Positions 16,525 to 25,292 are shown, numbered from the stretch's first letter. The stretch is DNA of 29,262 bases from Deltaproteobacteria bacterium (GCA_019308985.1 JAFDHB010000026.1:1-29262); one strand, 5' to 3'. Notes: generated by a model not told the origin, from the letters alone. Translations and numbers: made by a program.

Positions 16525-17889
16525 GTGTCAGAAAGGATCCTTATTGCAGATGATGAGAGGGAAATGCTCCAGGTCTTGAGCAGGTTATTTTCCAAGAAGG
16601 GATACGAAGTCCATAGCGCTCATAGCGGCGAAGAGGCCTGGAAGGCCATTGAAGAGACCATGTTTGATCTAATAATCTCAGATATGGCCATGGAAGATCT
16701 CAGTGGCCTGGAACTCCTGGAAAGGGTCAGATCAGTTGATTCCACCACTCCCTTCATAATAATTACGGGGGTGGGTACCATCGAGACCGCAGTTCAGGCT
16801 ATCAAGATGGGTGCCTTTCATTACATAACCAAGCCCTTCAAGAACAGGGATATCGAGATTCTGGCGCAAAGGGCCTTGGAATATGGAAGGTTAAATCGTA
16901 CGCTCCAAAACATCCGCCCCCAGGAAGGTGGCGGGGATTATACAAAGACTATTATTGGCGCAAGCAAATGCATGCAGGATCTCTTGAGAAAGGTAGAGAA
17001 GATATCAGACTCCCTCGCCCCAGTATTGATAGAAGGGGAGACAGGAACAGGGAAGTCTCTTTTGGCAGAGAAGATCCACCAGAGCAGTTCAAGGAAGGAT
17101 GGGCTCTTTCTCACCATTGATTGCGGCGCCCTCACGGAAACTCTTTTGGAGAGCGAACTCTTTGGCCATGTCAAGGGAGCCTTTACGGGGGCCCTAAGGG
17201 CAAGAAGGGGGCTTTTGGAAGAGGCCCAGGGCGGGACGGTTTTCCTGGACGAAATCTGTGAAATCAAGCCCTCGACACAGGTGAAACTCCTGAGGGCTAT
17301 CCAGGAAGGAGAGATAAAGCCGGTTGGAGGAAATCGGAACACAAAGATTGATGTCCGTTTTATCTCTGCTACCAGCCGAGATATCATAGCGGAAGTGGGA
17401 AGAGGGGGTTTCAGGGAAGAGCTTTACTATCGTCTGGCCGTCATACCCCTATGCCTTCCGCCGTTAAGGGACAGGAGGGAGGATATTCCTCTCCTTCTTG
17501 ACCACTTTTTGCACAAGTTTTGCAAGATATACAAGAAGAAGATCAGCAGCATCAAGCCTGATGTGCTCGATATGCTCCTTAATTCCTCCTGGAAGGGCAA
17601 TATCAGGGAACTGGCAAACATCCTGGAACGGGGGGTGCTCCTAGCCGAAAACGAGACCATCTCCATGGACTGCATAGTCAGCTCCGACATGCGGCAGCGG
17701 AAGGCCGCCAAAGGATCTGATGATGGGCCGGTGCTTTCCTTGAAAGAGGTGGTTGAGGAAGCTGAGAAGAGGGCCATCGCGCGGGCACTCAAGAGCGCAA
17801 ACAATAATCGCTCGGAGACGGCCAGAATGCTGGGGATAAGTCGGCGGGCCCTTTATGACAAAATAGCTGCCTATGGTATGAATGTATGA
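16525..17889 (+). CDS. Sigma-54-dependent response regulator (NtrC family)
   Basis: The 454-aa protein has a receiver domain with phospho-acceptor D53 (LIISDMAMED) and K103 (YITKPF). Its AAA+ domain has Walker A GETGTGKS (about 171-178), the sigma-54 contact loop GAFTGA (about 218-223) and Walker B VFLDEI. A C-terminal Fis-type helix-turn-helix ends the protein (NRSETARMLGISRRALYDKI). It should hydrolyse ATP to open sigma-54 promoters when phosphorylated by the kinase upstream. The GTG at 16525 has AAGGAG 9 nt upstream; a TTG at 16519 is too close to that site. A sigma-54 promoter match lies about 370 bp downstream, ahead of the ASST gene. Confidence 0.95.
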   Translation: MSERILIADDEREMLQVLSRLFSKKGYEVHSAHSGEEAWKAIEETMFDLIISDMAMEDLSGLELLERVRSVDSTTPFIIITGVGTIETAVQAIKMGAFHYITKPFKNRDIEILAQRALEYGRLNRTLQNIRPQEGGGDYTKTIIGASKCMQDLLRKVEKISDSLAPVLIEGETGTGKSLLAEKIHQSSSRKDGLFLTIDCGALTETLLESELFGHVKGAFTGALRARRGLLEEAQGGTVFLDEICEIKPSTQVKLLRAIQEGEIKPVGGNRNTKIDVRFISATSRDIIAEVGRGGFREELYYRLAVIPLCLPPLRDRREDIPLLLDHFLHKFCKIYKKKISSIKPDVLDMLLNSSWKGNIRELANILERGVLLAENETISMDCIVSSDMRQRKAAKGSDDGPVLSLKEVVEEAEKRAIARALKSANNNRSETARMLGISRRALYDKIAAYGMNV

Positions 17890-17952
17890 ATTTCGCACGG
17901 TAACGGAAGCTGCGCAGTTTTGGACACTCCCGGGAATCCCCATGTGCGATAT

Positions 17953-17970
17953 CTTTCACAATTGTAAAGA
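17953..17970. promoter_or_regulatory. Palindrome, possible activator-binding site
   Basis: CTTTCACAATTGTAAAGA is a near-perfect dyad centred on AATT. It lies about 310 bp upstream of the sigma-54 promoter, a usual distance for an enhancer bound by an NtrC-type regulator. A single copy is weak evidence. Confidence 0.3.
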
Positions 17971-18033
17971 TTTCTTCCCAGAAATTTCATGCCTAACATG
18001 CAAGTCAGGATGGTTGTTTTCAAGAAAATTGTG

Positions 18034-18151
18034 TATAATCGAATAGTTGGAGGCTTAGGAGGTAGGAGTGACCCGTGGCATGATTTTCGCTACATTACTA
18101 CCTGTTCCACAAAAGAGTTATTTATGCATAGGACACTTTTACAGGGTGTAA
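18034..18151 (+). other. Possible short ORF with promoter -10 and strong Shine-Dalgarno (27 aa)
   Basis: TATAAT occurs at 18034-18039 without a clear -35. AGGAGG (18057-18062) is followed after 5 nt by GTG (18068), opening a 27-codon frame (start VTRGMIFATLLPVPQKSYLC) that stops at 18151. Another sigma-54-like GG-N10-GC site (TGGCATGATTTTCGCT) lies within it, near 18077. It could be a leader peptide or chance. No longer gene is credible in 17890-18366. Confidence 0.25.
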
Positions 18152-18259
18152 AGGATTTCGATATAGATCCCAATTGCTTGACTCAGTGAACCGGGGAGGT
18201 TCCTAACAAAATACAATACCAATTCAGTCACTTATCTCCCATTACGAGATTAGGATGAT

Positions 18260-18276
18260 TGGGCACGGACCTTGCT
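18260..18276 (+). promoter_or_regulatory. Sigma-54 (RpoN) promoter
   Basis: TGGGCACGGACCTTGCT contains GGCACG, four bases, then TTGCT. GG (18262-18263) and GC (18274-18275) are separated by exactly 10 bp, as required at -24/-12. Only the first T of the consensus TGGCACG-N4-TTGCW is replaced (by G). Transcription would start near 18287, about 210 nt before the ASST start codon. The NtrC-type regulator encoded immediately upstream is the natural activator. Confidence 0.75.
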
Positions 18277-18366
18277 TTGTCAAGAATCGGGCAACAGGCC
18301 CCTAATCTTGAACGAGAAGATAGTTCGATATGCGTGCAAATTTCTTGTTGGGAGGGGGTGAAATAC

Positions 18367-18450
18367 GTGGTCCTCTGTATCAGAATGAACAATGAGAACC
18401 ACAGGCCCTTAAGTTGGGATGTTTGGGAGAATCTGGCAAGTCGTCAGTAA
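18367..18450 (+). CDS. Possible 27-aa leader peptide in the sigma-54 transcript
   Basis: GGAGGGGGTGA (18351-18361) precedes a GTG at 18367 that opens the frame VVLCIRMNNENHRPLSWDVW and stops with TAA at 18450, 47 nt before the ASST start. It lies inside the predicted leader of the sigma-54 transcript. It might couple or regulate downstream translation. The frame is open further upstream, so the start is a guess and the whole ORF may be chance. Confidence 0.3.
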   Translation: MVLCIRMNNENHRPLSWDVWENLASRQ

Positions 18451-18497
18451 TCCTTCAACTTTGGATCTTGAACCTAGAACCCGAAAGGAGGCAGATA

Positions 18498-19973
18498 ATG
18501 AAAAGATCTTTGCTTTTTGTCGCGTTATGTCTAGTGATTATCTTACCAGGAACCTTATTTGCATTTCCGACGGTCTTTCCCCACGGAACCACGATCTACA
18601 AACCTGATAAGTGCTTCAGTGGATACACCATTCTCACGACCAAAGGGAACCAGACCATCCTGATAGACATGAATGGAAACGTGGTCAAGCACTGGCCAAA
18701 CGTGTGCGACGAGGAGCATCCGGCCAAGATGTTGCCAAACGGTTATGTCATGGGAGCCACCGGCAAGAGGGGAAGGCTCTGGCACCATCCGGGATCCAAC
18801 GACCTGTCGGTGGTGGACTGGGACGGCAACATCGTATGGACATATAAAAAGGCCGGTGTTCATCATGACTTCCAGAGGGAAGGAAATCCTGTGGGCTACT
18901 ATGTGCCCGGCATGGAACCCTATTTGGACAGGGGAAAGACCCTCATTCTATCCCACAAAGTGGTAAAGAATAGAAAGATCAGCGACAAGAAACTCTATGA
19001 CGACCTCATCGTAGAGGTAGATTACAATGGCAAGGTCATCTTTGAATGGCTGGCCAGCGACCACATAAAAGAGATGGGTTTTGACCGACTTGCCCGGATC
19101 GTCATGTACAGATACCCAAATTACGCCATGACACGTACCAGGGGTGTCATAGGCGGTGACTGGATCCATGTCAACACTGCCTCATGGCTCGGTCCCAACA
19201 AGTGGTATGACAAGGGGGATGAGCGTTTCCATCCCGATAACATCATCTACGACGGGAGGCAGACAAACACAACCGGTATCATAGACAGGAAGACAGGGAA
19301 AATCGTCTGGCATCTCGGGCCTGACTTTGAGTCTACGAGGGCCTTGAGAAAATTGGGTCCCACGATAGGCCTTCACCATGCCCACATGATCCCCAAGGGT
19401 CTTCCCGGTGAAGGCAATATCCTCATCTTCGACAATGGGGGCTATGGTGGGTATGGCGCCCCAAACCCAAGTGCGCCTTATGGGATTAACAATGTCAAGA
19501 GGGACTATTCGAGGGTTATCGAGATCAACCCGATCACGCTGAAGGTAATTTGGGAATATAGTGCTAACAAGGCCGGATACAGGGACAAGTACAAGTTCTA
19601 TAGCGACTATGTCAGCTCGGCCCAGCGTCTTCCTAATGGCAACACCTTGATTACCGAGGGGTCCCTCGGCCGAATTTTCGAGGTGACACCCAAGTGCGAA
19701 ACGGTCTGGGAGTATATCAGTCCCTACTACAGCAAGACCGAGAATTTCAACCTCGTTTATCGCGCTTACAGGGTTCCCTATGATTATGTGCCTCAATTGA
19801 AAAAACCCGTGGAGACACCGGTGATTCCCCCTGACAATTCCCTGCTGAGGGTGCATCACTTGAAGACCGGGCAGCCAGAAACCATGAAAGGGGCCGCCGA
19901 GGTCGAGGCCAAGGGAAAAATGAAGGAGGCGGAAGAGGAGGAAAGTGGCCCACAGGCGCTTCCAGCATACTAG
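18498..19973 (+). CDS. Exported arylsulfotransferase (ASST)-like beta-propeller protein
   Basis: The 491-aa protein has a Sec signal peptide (MKRSLLFVALCLVIILPGTLFA). Its repeated blades (ILIDMNGNVVKHW, LSVVDWDGNIVWTY, GIIDRKTGKIVWHLG, RVIEINPITLKVIWEY, RIFEVTPKCETVWEY) are typical of the ASST family. Conserved polar sites include H122-H123 (GVHHDF), DWIHVN (221-226) and LHHAHMIPK (292-300). Characterised ASST moves sulfate from one phenol to another via a sulfo-histidine in the periplasm; whether this protein does so is unknown. The C-terminal 50 residues are a charged Glu/Lys tail ahead of ALPAY. AAGGAGG lies 6 nt before the ATG. It is the first large gene behind the sigma-54 promoter. Confidence 0.8.
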   Translation: MKRSLLFVALCLVIILPGTLFAFPTVFPHGTTIYKPDKCFSGYTILTTKGNQTILIDMNGNVVKHWPNVCDEEHPAKMLPNGYVMGATGKRGRLWHHPGSNDLSVVDWDGNIVWTYKKAGVHHDFQREGNPVGYYVPGMEPYLDRGKTLILSHKVVKNRKISDKKLYDDLIVEVDYNGKVIFEWLASDHIKEMGFDRLARIVMYRYPNYAMTRTRGVIGGDWIHVNTASWLGPNKWYDKGDERFHPDNIIYDGRQTNTTGIIDRKTGKIVWHLGPDFESTRALRKLGPTIGLHHAHMIPKGLPGEGNILIFDNGGYGGYGAPNPSAPYGINNVKRDYSRVIEINPITLKVIWEYSANKAGYRDKYKFYSDYVSSAQRLPNGNTLITEGSLGRIFEVTPKCETVWEYISPYYSKTENFNLVYRAYRVPYDYVPQLKKPVETPVIPPDNSLLRVHHLKTGQPETMKGAAEVEAKGKMKEAEEEESGPQALPAY

Positions 19974-20103
19974 AAGCTGGGAACGTTGCTGGCCTTCTTC
20001 ATAAACGTTGAATCAATGTTTCAATTGTGGCCCTCGGAGGGCACGAATCTCCGGGGGCCTTCAGATAAGAGTGTAACAAGAAATAAGAGGAGGTGTGAAG
20101 AGA

Positions 20104-20484
20104 ATGAGAGATATGAAGAGTGTTATTAGCTGGCTCTTTCTAATCACCGCAATTGGGCTGCTGCTTCTCTCAGCTGGTACAGCCTATGCTCAACATGAAG
20201 GGGGGCTTGGCATCAAAAAAGTGCCCTTGAACATAGCTAATGAGGAACAGCTCATGAGGATTGAAGGCATGACAGAGGAGCTCGCTGAGGCCATCGTAGA
20301 GTACAGGGAAACCAAGGGTTATTTCGAAAAGCCCGAAGACCTTCTCAAGGTACCTGGGATGACCAAGGAAGTCTATGAGAAACTGAATCCTCAGGTTGGT
20401 TCAGAGGGCGACATTTACTGTGTTCCCAGGGAGGGTGCGGAAGAAGAGGAAGAAGAGCCTTTGCTCTCCCCTTCTAAGTGCTGA
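20104..20484 (+). CDS. Secreted helix-hairpin-helix protein (ComEA/PsbU-like)
   Basis: The 126-aa protein has a signal peptide (SWLFLITAIGLLLLSAGTAYA) and a ComEA-type pair of HhH motifs: LNIANEEQLMRIEGMTEELA, AIVEYRETKGYFEKPEDLL and VPGMTKEVYEKL. The C-terminal tail holds CVPREG, a run of acidic residues and a final Cys (SPSKC). Secreted HhH domains bind DNA in ComEA but serve as protein scaffolds in PsbU. No competence genes are near, so scaffolding of the neighbouring exported proteins is more likely (inference). AGGAGG lies 10 nt before the ATG at 20104; a GTG at 20095 abuts that site and is less likely. A second such gene occurs at 28513. Confidence 0.85.
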   Translation: MRDMKSVISWLFLITAIGLLLLSAGTAYAQHEGGLGIKKVPLNIANEEQLMRIEGMTEELAEAIVEYRETKGYFEKPEDLLKVPGMTKEVYEKLNPQVGSEGDIYCVPREGAEEEEEEPLLSPSKC

Positions 20485-20894
20485 AGATAATGGCACAAGC
20501 CTGACAGAGAATCTTGCAGGGATTTTCTATTTGACCTGACACGTCTCCTGAGGCGGGATGAGGGTAACCTGGCTCGAGAGGAAGGGGTGTATAGTGTGCT
20601 TTCCCTTGGAAGGCAAAGAGACCTTTTGAAAATCTTTCCTAATATTGTCAGACTGAAACGGACGGGGTGGCCCCCGTCCCTCCAGGAGTCGGAGGGGCAT
20701 GCTCCTGCATGACCTCAGCGTTTTCATTGCGTTTTGGAGTGAGACAACCACGTTGCCGTACGCAAAATGGGTTTTGCAAAGGGCCTAAAGAGTGGAGTAA
20801 AAATGTGAAGACCCCATGATAGTAAAGCCTGTCTCCAAGCACATGCCTAATGCCGACGTAAAGAGGTTCGAGTGGAGAAAGAGAGGAAGGAGTA
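20485..20894 (+). other. 410-bp intergenic leader with hairpins
   Basis: No gene is credible here. GGACGGGG (20660-20667) and CCCCGTCC (20672-20679) form a perfect 8-bp stem with loop TGGC. GCAAAA/TTTTGC near 20762-20777 forms another. The spacing is long for neighbours of one operon. It does not contain the MITE-like repeat found in the other wide gaps of this train. No sigma-54 site with GG-N10-GC was found. Confidence 0.4.
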
Positions 20895-23780
20895 ATGATG
20901 GCGGCAAGAGATAAGTCTGATCCCCCAACCAGAGCGAAAACGGTTTTGGTGCTCATAGCCTTTTTGCTGGTTCTGATTCCATATGTTTCAATTGGCGTGG
21001 CGCAGGAGTCAAAACCTATAAACAATCCAAGGGGCCTTGACCCGTGGAGAGATGCCACCTACATGCCGGAGCTGGGCGGGGTGATTAAGAGGACACTCAG
21101 GAATCAGTACGGGCAAAAGAGGGACCTTGCCGAATGTGTTGTCCTTCGAAGAAGCCATATCAAGGATGGCAAGGCCTACGTGGCAGCCGGGGGGCTTTAT
21201 TACGCCTCCGATACGAGCCACGATGCAAGGCCCTTCATGAGAGATCCCTTCCTGATCTTGGGAGAACATACCTATCTCCTTCGGCTCAAAACAGAGAAGA
21301 TAGTCAAGCGACACATTAAGGTCAAGGTAAAGGACAAGGCCCTTGTTGACCCTTCCGGGTATCGCATATGGTATGATTTTGCGACGGATCACTATGAAAA
21401 ACCATATGGTGAATTCGCCTTTATCGCGCCTTCAGGTGGCTGGCCCCATGAATGGCCTATTTCCACTTCCTTTCCCGGGCCCCCAAAGGTGAGGGAAATA
21501 GACCTGAAGAGTGGAATCCATCCCCAGTTAAGGGATTTCTACATGACAGATTCCTATATATACGGGGCCACCAAGTTGATTGCCGAGAATGTCACAGAAA
21601 AGGAAGCCGTCTTTACAGTGGAGTATCCGCATATCAAGGAGGCCATATTCTCCTTTGACAGGCCCTATGTCGTCAACATCAAGCAGGAGACTTTTCGATG
21701 GTACGGGACAAAGAGGATCTACGCCTCATGGAAAGAGAACGGCATCCTGGTGGAAGTCAGAAACTGGACCGGGAAGAAGCTCCTGGCCTCCAAGGTGCTG
21801 AAGCCTCCAACACAGCAGGAATACAAGGTGGCCGACCAAGATGATCTCTGCCTTACGGATCTTGACCTGGACATCCATATCGAGCTGATCGTGGACCCCT
21901 CCTGGTATAAGGGTTCTGATTTCGCCCCGTGGGCCAATGATGTACCATATGGGTGGACTGAGGGCACTGTCTCTTTTGCCATTTATGACGACTTGATCAA
22001 GCTGGAGGACGGGAAACCCTGGCCCAGAGACAAGCGGTACATCGTCAGGCTTGAGCCTAACCTGGAGACAGGGATGTTGAAGAGGCTGGTCCTTGAGAAC
22101 AAGGACCCCTTTGTACTGAGCAATGAGAACCCTAAATATGACGGACCTGTGAAGATCTCCGAATTTTGGGACAGGAACTACTTTACGGTCGTGGCAAAGG
22201 ATTTTGAAAAGGATGTCGTACACAACTCCTATGTTCGTGATTCCTTTTTCAGGAGGACGGATAACCTGGTACTCTGGAAAGACGGAAGAGAAAACGTAGA
22301 TTTCTTTATCGGCATGAGTCCCTTGGTGGTCTCGGTAATGGAGGATACCTTTCTCATGCGCCTGGCAGACCCTTCTTATGGGGTTCCTGTCGTGAAGTCC
22401 CGCTTTACGTCTTTCCCGAAGTTCATTCCCAATGCCAAGTGGTTCGCACCTGACCCAACCGCCGCCTTTGTCCCGAAAATGAAAGGCTTTGTCCGCAAGT
22501 ATGTGAGAAACAGAAAAGGCAAGCGCTTGGTCGCTTCAGAGGTCCTTGTCATTAGAAGAAGCTACGTTGATTATCGGAAGGGAAAGATCATCATTCCTCC
22601 CGGAGGCCTTTACTACAGTACGCGCAACAGCAGGAACATCCGGCCGGGCGAGCCTTTGTACTTCATGGGGAAAAAGGCCTATCTCCTGAGATTCAAGAGT
22701 TACCTCGTGGTAAAACGGGATTTCAGGATAGACCTGTGGAAAGAAATGCCCATGGGAGACAGGAACCTGATTTTCTGGCAGGATGTCCCTTTGGGTGATG
22801 GTAGCAAAGCTATGAGGTACACTGGCTCAAGGATCGTCTGGGGCAGGCCTGTGGCCGAACTCCGAATAACCAAATATTCGGGAAACAACTGGGGCGCTAA
22901 TATCCTTGTGGCACCAGGCTTCAAGAGCTATGTGGACCTGGAAAGGTCAGAACTCAAAGAAGGGAGCAGGCCCCAGGATTTTGAATATTTCTTGCCATCT
23001 GAATTTGCTGAGGGCGCCACGTACCTCATCCCTAAATGGGTATCGCCGGATTTTGTGGAAATCGAGGAGATGGGAACACCAGGCATGGATTCCTTCACGA
23101 TCACCCTAAAGCAGCCGAGAGGCGCCATTATGGGAGAGGGAGATGAGAGAAAGCTGGGCAAGTATAAGGTGCTGCTTAAGGAAATCGATAGAGACAAGAA
23201 ACAGGTAACTTTAACATTGAAAGATTTGTCGGGAAAAGTAGTAGCAGAGAAGACACTCGGGCCCTTTGATCAAGATCTCTACGATACTCTTCCCCAATAT
23301 GCGCCCTCCCAGCAGAAGATCATGATGCATTACGATGACATTCAGATAGACGTGGATGTCCCCGTGGACCTGGAGAGGGGCAAGATTCGGCTGTGGTTGG
23401 CGACGGATGCCGAGACCTTTGACCGTGACAAACCCTATCCCGGGGACCCTCGATTCATGGTCAGGCCGGATGTCTGCGGCCATTGCTACCAGCTTAACGA
23501 GATCATCCTTGACAACAAAGACCCCATCGTCCTGGATGGGAAGAACAACGTTTTCACAGGGTTGAATGGGTATTTCAAGATTGTGGTCGACGACTTTGAC
23601 GGCGAGGCCATAAATGCCTGGCATATTGAAGACCGCTTCGGGAGAAAGACTCCCAACCTTGCAGAATATCCCAGGGATAATCTGGATGTCATGGTTGGTG
23701 TCAACGGTACGACTGAGAGCTTCTTGCGAAAGACCCTCCTCGATAGATTGGCGTACCGTGAGATATGGAGACTGAAATAG
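20895..23780 (+). CDS. Large exported protein of two tandem ~420-residue repeats, unknown family
   Basis: The 961-aa protein starts with a signal or anchor segment (TVLVLIAFLLVLIPYVSIGVA, 16-36). It then contains two copies of one unit, at about 54-480 and 521-945. Paired blocks are GGLYYASDTSHDARP (99-113) with GGLYYSTRNSRNIRP (570-584), the YLLR stretches at 127-130 and 596-599, LENKDPFVLSNENPKYDG (400-417) with LDNKDPIVLDGKNNVFTG (872-889), and YFTVVAKDF (429-437) with YFKIVVDDF (893-901). Only the second copy has CGHC (861-864), a possible metal or disulfide site. I know no family for it. GGAAGGAG lies just before ATGATG; either ATG may be used. It probably acts outside the cytoplasm with its neighbours. 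Confidence 0.8.
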   Translation: MMAARDKSDPPTRAKTVLVLIAFLLVLIPYVSIGVAQESKPINNPRGLDPWRDATYMPELGGVIKRTLRNQYGQKRDLAECVVLRRSHIKDGKAYVAAGGLYYASDTSHDARPFMRDPFLILGEHTYLLRLKTEKIVKRHIKVKVKDKALVDPSGYRIWYDFATDHYEKPYGEFAFIAPSGGWPHEWPISTSFPGPPKVREIDLKSGIHPQLRDFYMTDSYIYGATKLIAENVTEKEAVFTVEYPHIKEAIFSFDRPYVVNIKQETFRWYGTKRIYASWKENGILVEVRNWTGKKLLASKVLKPPTQQEYKVADQDDLCLTDLDLDIHIELIVDPSWYKGSDFAPWANDVPYGWTEGTVSFAIYDDLIKLEDGKPWPRDKRYIVRLEPNLETGMLKRLVLENKDPFVLSNENPKYDGPVKISEFWDRNYFTVVAKDFEKDVVHNSYVRDSFFRRTDNLVLWKDGRENVDFFIGMSPLVVSVMEDTFLMRLADPSYGVPVVKSRFTSFPKFIPNAKWFAPDPTAAFVPKMKGFVRKYVRNRKGKRLVASEVLVIRRSYVDYRKGKIIIPPGGLYYSTRNSRNIRPGEPLYFMGKKAYLLRFKSYLVVKRDFRIDLWKEMPMGDRNLIFWQDVPLGDGSKAMRYTGSRIVWGRPVAELRITKYSGNNWGANILVAPGFKSYVDLERSELKEGSRPQDFEYFLPSEFAEGATYLIPKWVSPDFVEIEEMGTPGMDSFTITLKQPRGAIMGEGDERKLGKYKVLLKEIDRDKKQVTLTLKDLSGKVVAEKTLGPFDQDLYDTLPQYAPSQQKIMMHYDDIQIDVDVPVDLERGKIRLWLATDAETFDRDKPYPGDPRFMVRPDVCGHCYQLNEIILDNKDPIVLDGKNNVFTGLNGYFKIVVDDFDGEAINAWHIEDRFGRKTPNLAEYPRDNLDVMVGVNGTTESFLRKTLLDRLAYREIWRLK

Positions 23781-23885
23781 GAGCCTTGGGATCGGGTACT
23801 AGAAAAAAGCTGGGGCAGGGATTCTTGAGGTTTTCTTGGAGTTCTTGGTGACAATTGCTCGCATTGATCATGTGAAGCCATCAAG

Positions 23886-24049
23886 TTTCATGAACTCGTA
23901 AAAAGCCTCAAAACCGTCATGCCGGACTTGATCCGGCATCCAGAAGCCATTGAATTTACTGGATTCCGGCTGGAGTTCATCCCGCACCTGAGATGCGGGG
24001 CCGGAATGACAGAAAAGAGCACTTTCCGACTTTTTACGAAGCCATCAAG
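23886..24049 (+). repeat. MITE-like interspersed repeat, copy 1
   Basis: Terminal inverted repeats CTCGTAAAAAG and CTTTTTACGAAG bound a 160-bp element containing two hairpins: ATGCCGGA/TCCGGCAT and CCCGCA/TGCGGG. No ORF is carried. GAAGCCATCAAGT occurs on both sides (23874-23886 and 24038-24050); since the right end of other copies also reads GAAGCCATCA, the left one may be a remnant of an older copy rather than a target duplication. It sits in the gap between the duplicated protein and the YeiH gene. Confidence 0.8.
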
Positions 24050-24131
24050 TCTGATCCAAACAGGCTTTGGGCAACAGCCCGTAAAGGTGGCAAGAAAGTA
24101 ATTTGGAGTGAAGAAAGAGGGAGAAATATTT

Positions 24132-25292
24132 ATGGCTACAGATGCAGCATCATTGTCACAGGGTTTGAAAGGAGAGAAGGCTTCTGTATGGAGTGTCCTT
24201 CCCGGCTTTCGTGAAAGCTATCCCGGGTTGTTGGCACTCATCATTATTGCAGTTTTTTGCCAGCTTCCAGGCCTGCCCTGGCCCATAACGGTATACCATC
24301 TCTTACACTATATTGATCAGGTGTTGCCGCCAATCTATGGCAAGGGTCTTTTTACTGATCTCTTGCACTTCAACTACGTCGTAATCAGTCTGGTTGTCGG
24401 GATACTGATCCGAAACTTGATCGGGGTCCCGAAGAGGTGGGAAAAAGGCCTGAGCTATTATTCAATCTTTCTGCATGCAGGCATTATAATGCTGGGATCC
24501 CAGTATCTGTTAAGGGACATGGTAAAGCTCGGTACGGTGACCATTATCATTATGACCGTCTTTGTCTTCGGATCATGCGCCCTGTTGATCACCATGGGAC
24601 GGCTCTTCAAGCTCGAGGATTCTCTCTGCGGCATTCTGGCAGCAGGTTTTGGAATGTGCGGCGTAACGGCTGCTGTTGCAACAGCCCCCATGATCAGGGC
24701 AAGGACAGAACAGATTACCTATGCGATTGCTGCGACCGTTTCTTTCGGAATTTTCTGTATGATCGGTCTTCCTGCCTTGGGCCAGCTCCTGAACATATCG
24801 CAGTACTCTTTCGGTGTTATTAGTGCCACGGGTGTGCCTAACTCGGCCCAGGTGATCGCGACCGGGTTCATGTATGGTTTCGAGGCAGGGAAGGTGGCGG
24901 GCTTTGTAAATATTGGCAGGATAGTCCTAATTCCGGCAGGTGCATTGTTCATCTATTTCTTCGCCATGACTAGGGACGTCCTCGGGAGGGAAAAAATAAA
25001 TGTCCTCCAGGTAATCAGGGAAAGGTTTCCCATATATGTGTTGGGTTTTATCGCCGTGTGGCTTGCGAATTGCTTGCACCTTTTCCCAAAACCTGCCGTG
25101 TTTGCTATGGACAAGGTGATGATCTGGTTTTTCACACTGTCCTTTGTTGGTCTGGGCCTTCAGACCAAGCTATCCGATGTCAGAAAGGCCGGCATTAGAG
25201 GCGCCATCGTGGCTTACATTGCAGGGACCATAAAGCTGGTTTTGGCTATCGTCGTGGTGGTAATCCTGATGAGACAGGGGTATCTGAGATAG
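24132..25292 (+). CDS. YeiH-family putative sulfate/sulfite exporter (PSE family)
   Basis: The 386-aa protein has about ten hydrophobic segments. The signature region FKLEDSLCGILAAGFGMCGV, TAAVATAPMIRARTEQITYA and SATGVPNSAQVIATGFMYGF, followed by AGKVAGFVNIGRIVLIP, matches the YeiH/UPF0324 family. Family members next to sulfonate-degrading genes are proposed to export sulfite or sulfate; direct evidence is thin. I chose the ATG at 24132, with GAGGGAG 8 nt upstream; a GTG at 24108 has no proper site. It is followed after 14 nt by a small membrane protein and then a Usp-like gene, forming a tight trio. It gives the main hint that the cluster deals with sulfur anions. Confidence 0.85.
   Translation: MATDAASLSQGLKGEKASVWSVLPGFRESYPGLLALIIIAVFCQLPGLPWPITVYHLLHYIDQVLPPIYGKGLFTDLLHFNYVVISLVVGILIRNLIGVPKRWEKGLSYYSIFLHAGIIMLGSQYLLRDMVKLGTVTIIIMTVFVFGSCALLITMGRLFKLEDSLCGILAAGFGMCGVTAAVATAPMIRARTEQITYAIAATVSFGIFCMIGLPALGQLLNISQYSFGVISATGVPNSAQVIATGFMYGFEAGKVAGFVNIGRIVLIPAGALFIYFFAMTRDVLGREKINVLQVIRERFPIYVLGFIAVWLANCLHLFPKPAVFAMDKVMIWFFTLSFVGLGLQTKLSDVRKAGIRGAIVAYIAGTIKLVLAIVVVVILMRQGYLR

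Noticed and set aside
17989..18189. Plus-strand ORF of 66 codons after the response regulator
   Set aside because: No Shine-Dalgarno and no family likeness; the control-region signals in the same stretch explain it better.
20648..21058. Minus-strand ORF opposite the start of the 961-aa protein gene
   Set aside because: Shadow of the giant gene and its leader; no promoter or ribosome site.
23874..24050. 13-bp direct repeat GAAGCCATCAAGT flanking repeat copy 1 as target-site duplication
   Set aside because: The right half belongs to the conserved end of the repeat itself, so it is more likely a leftover of an older copy.
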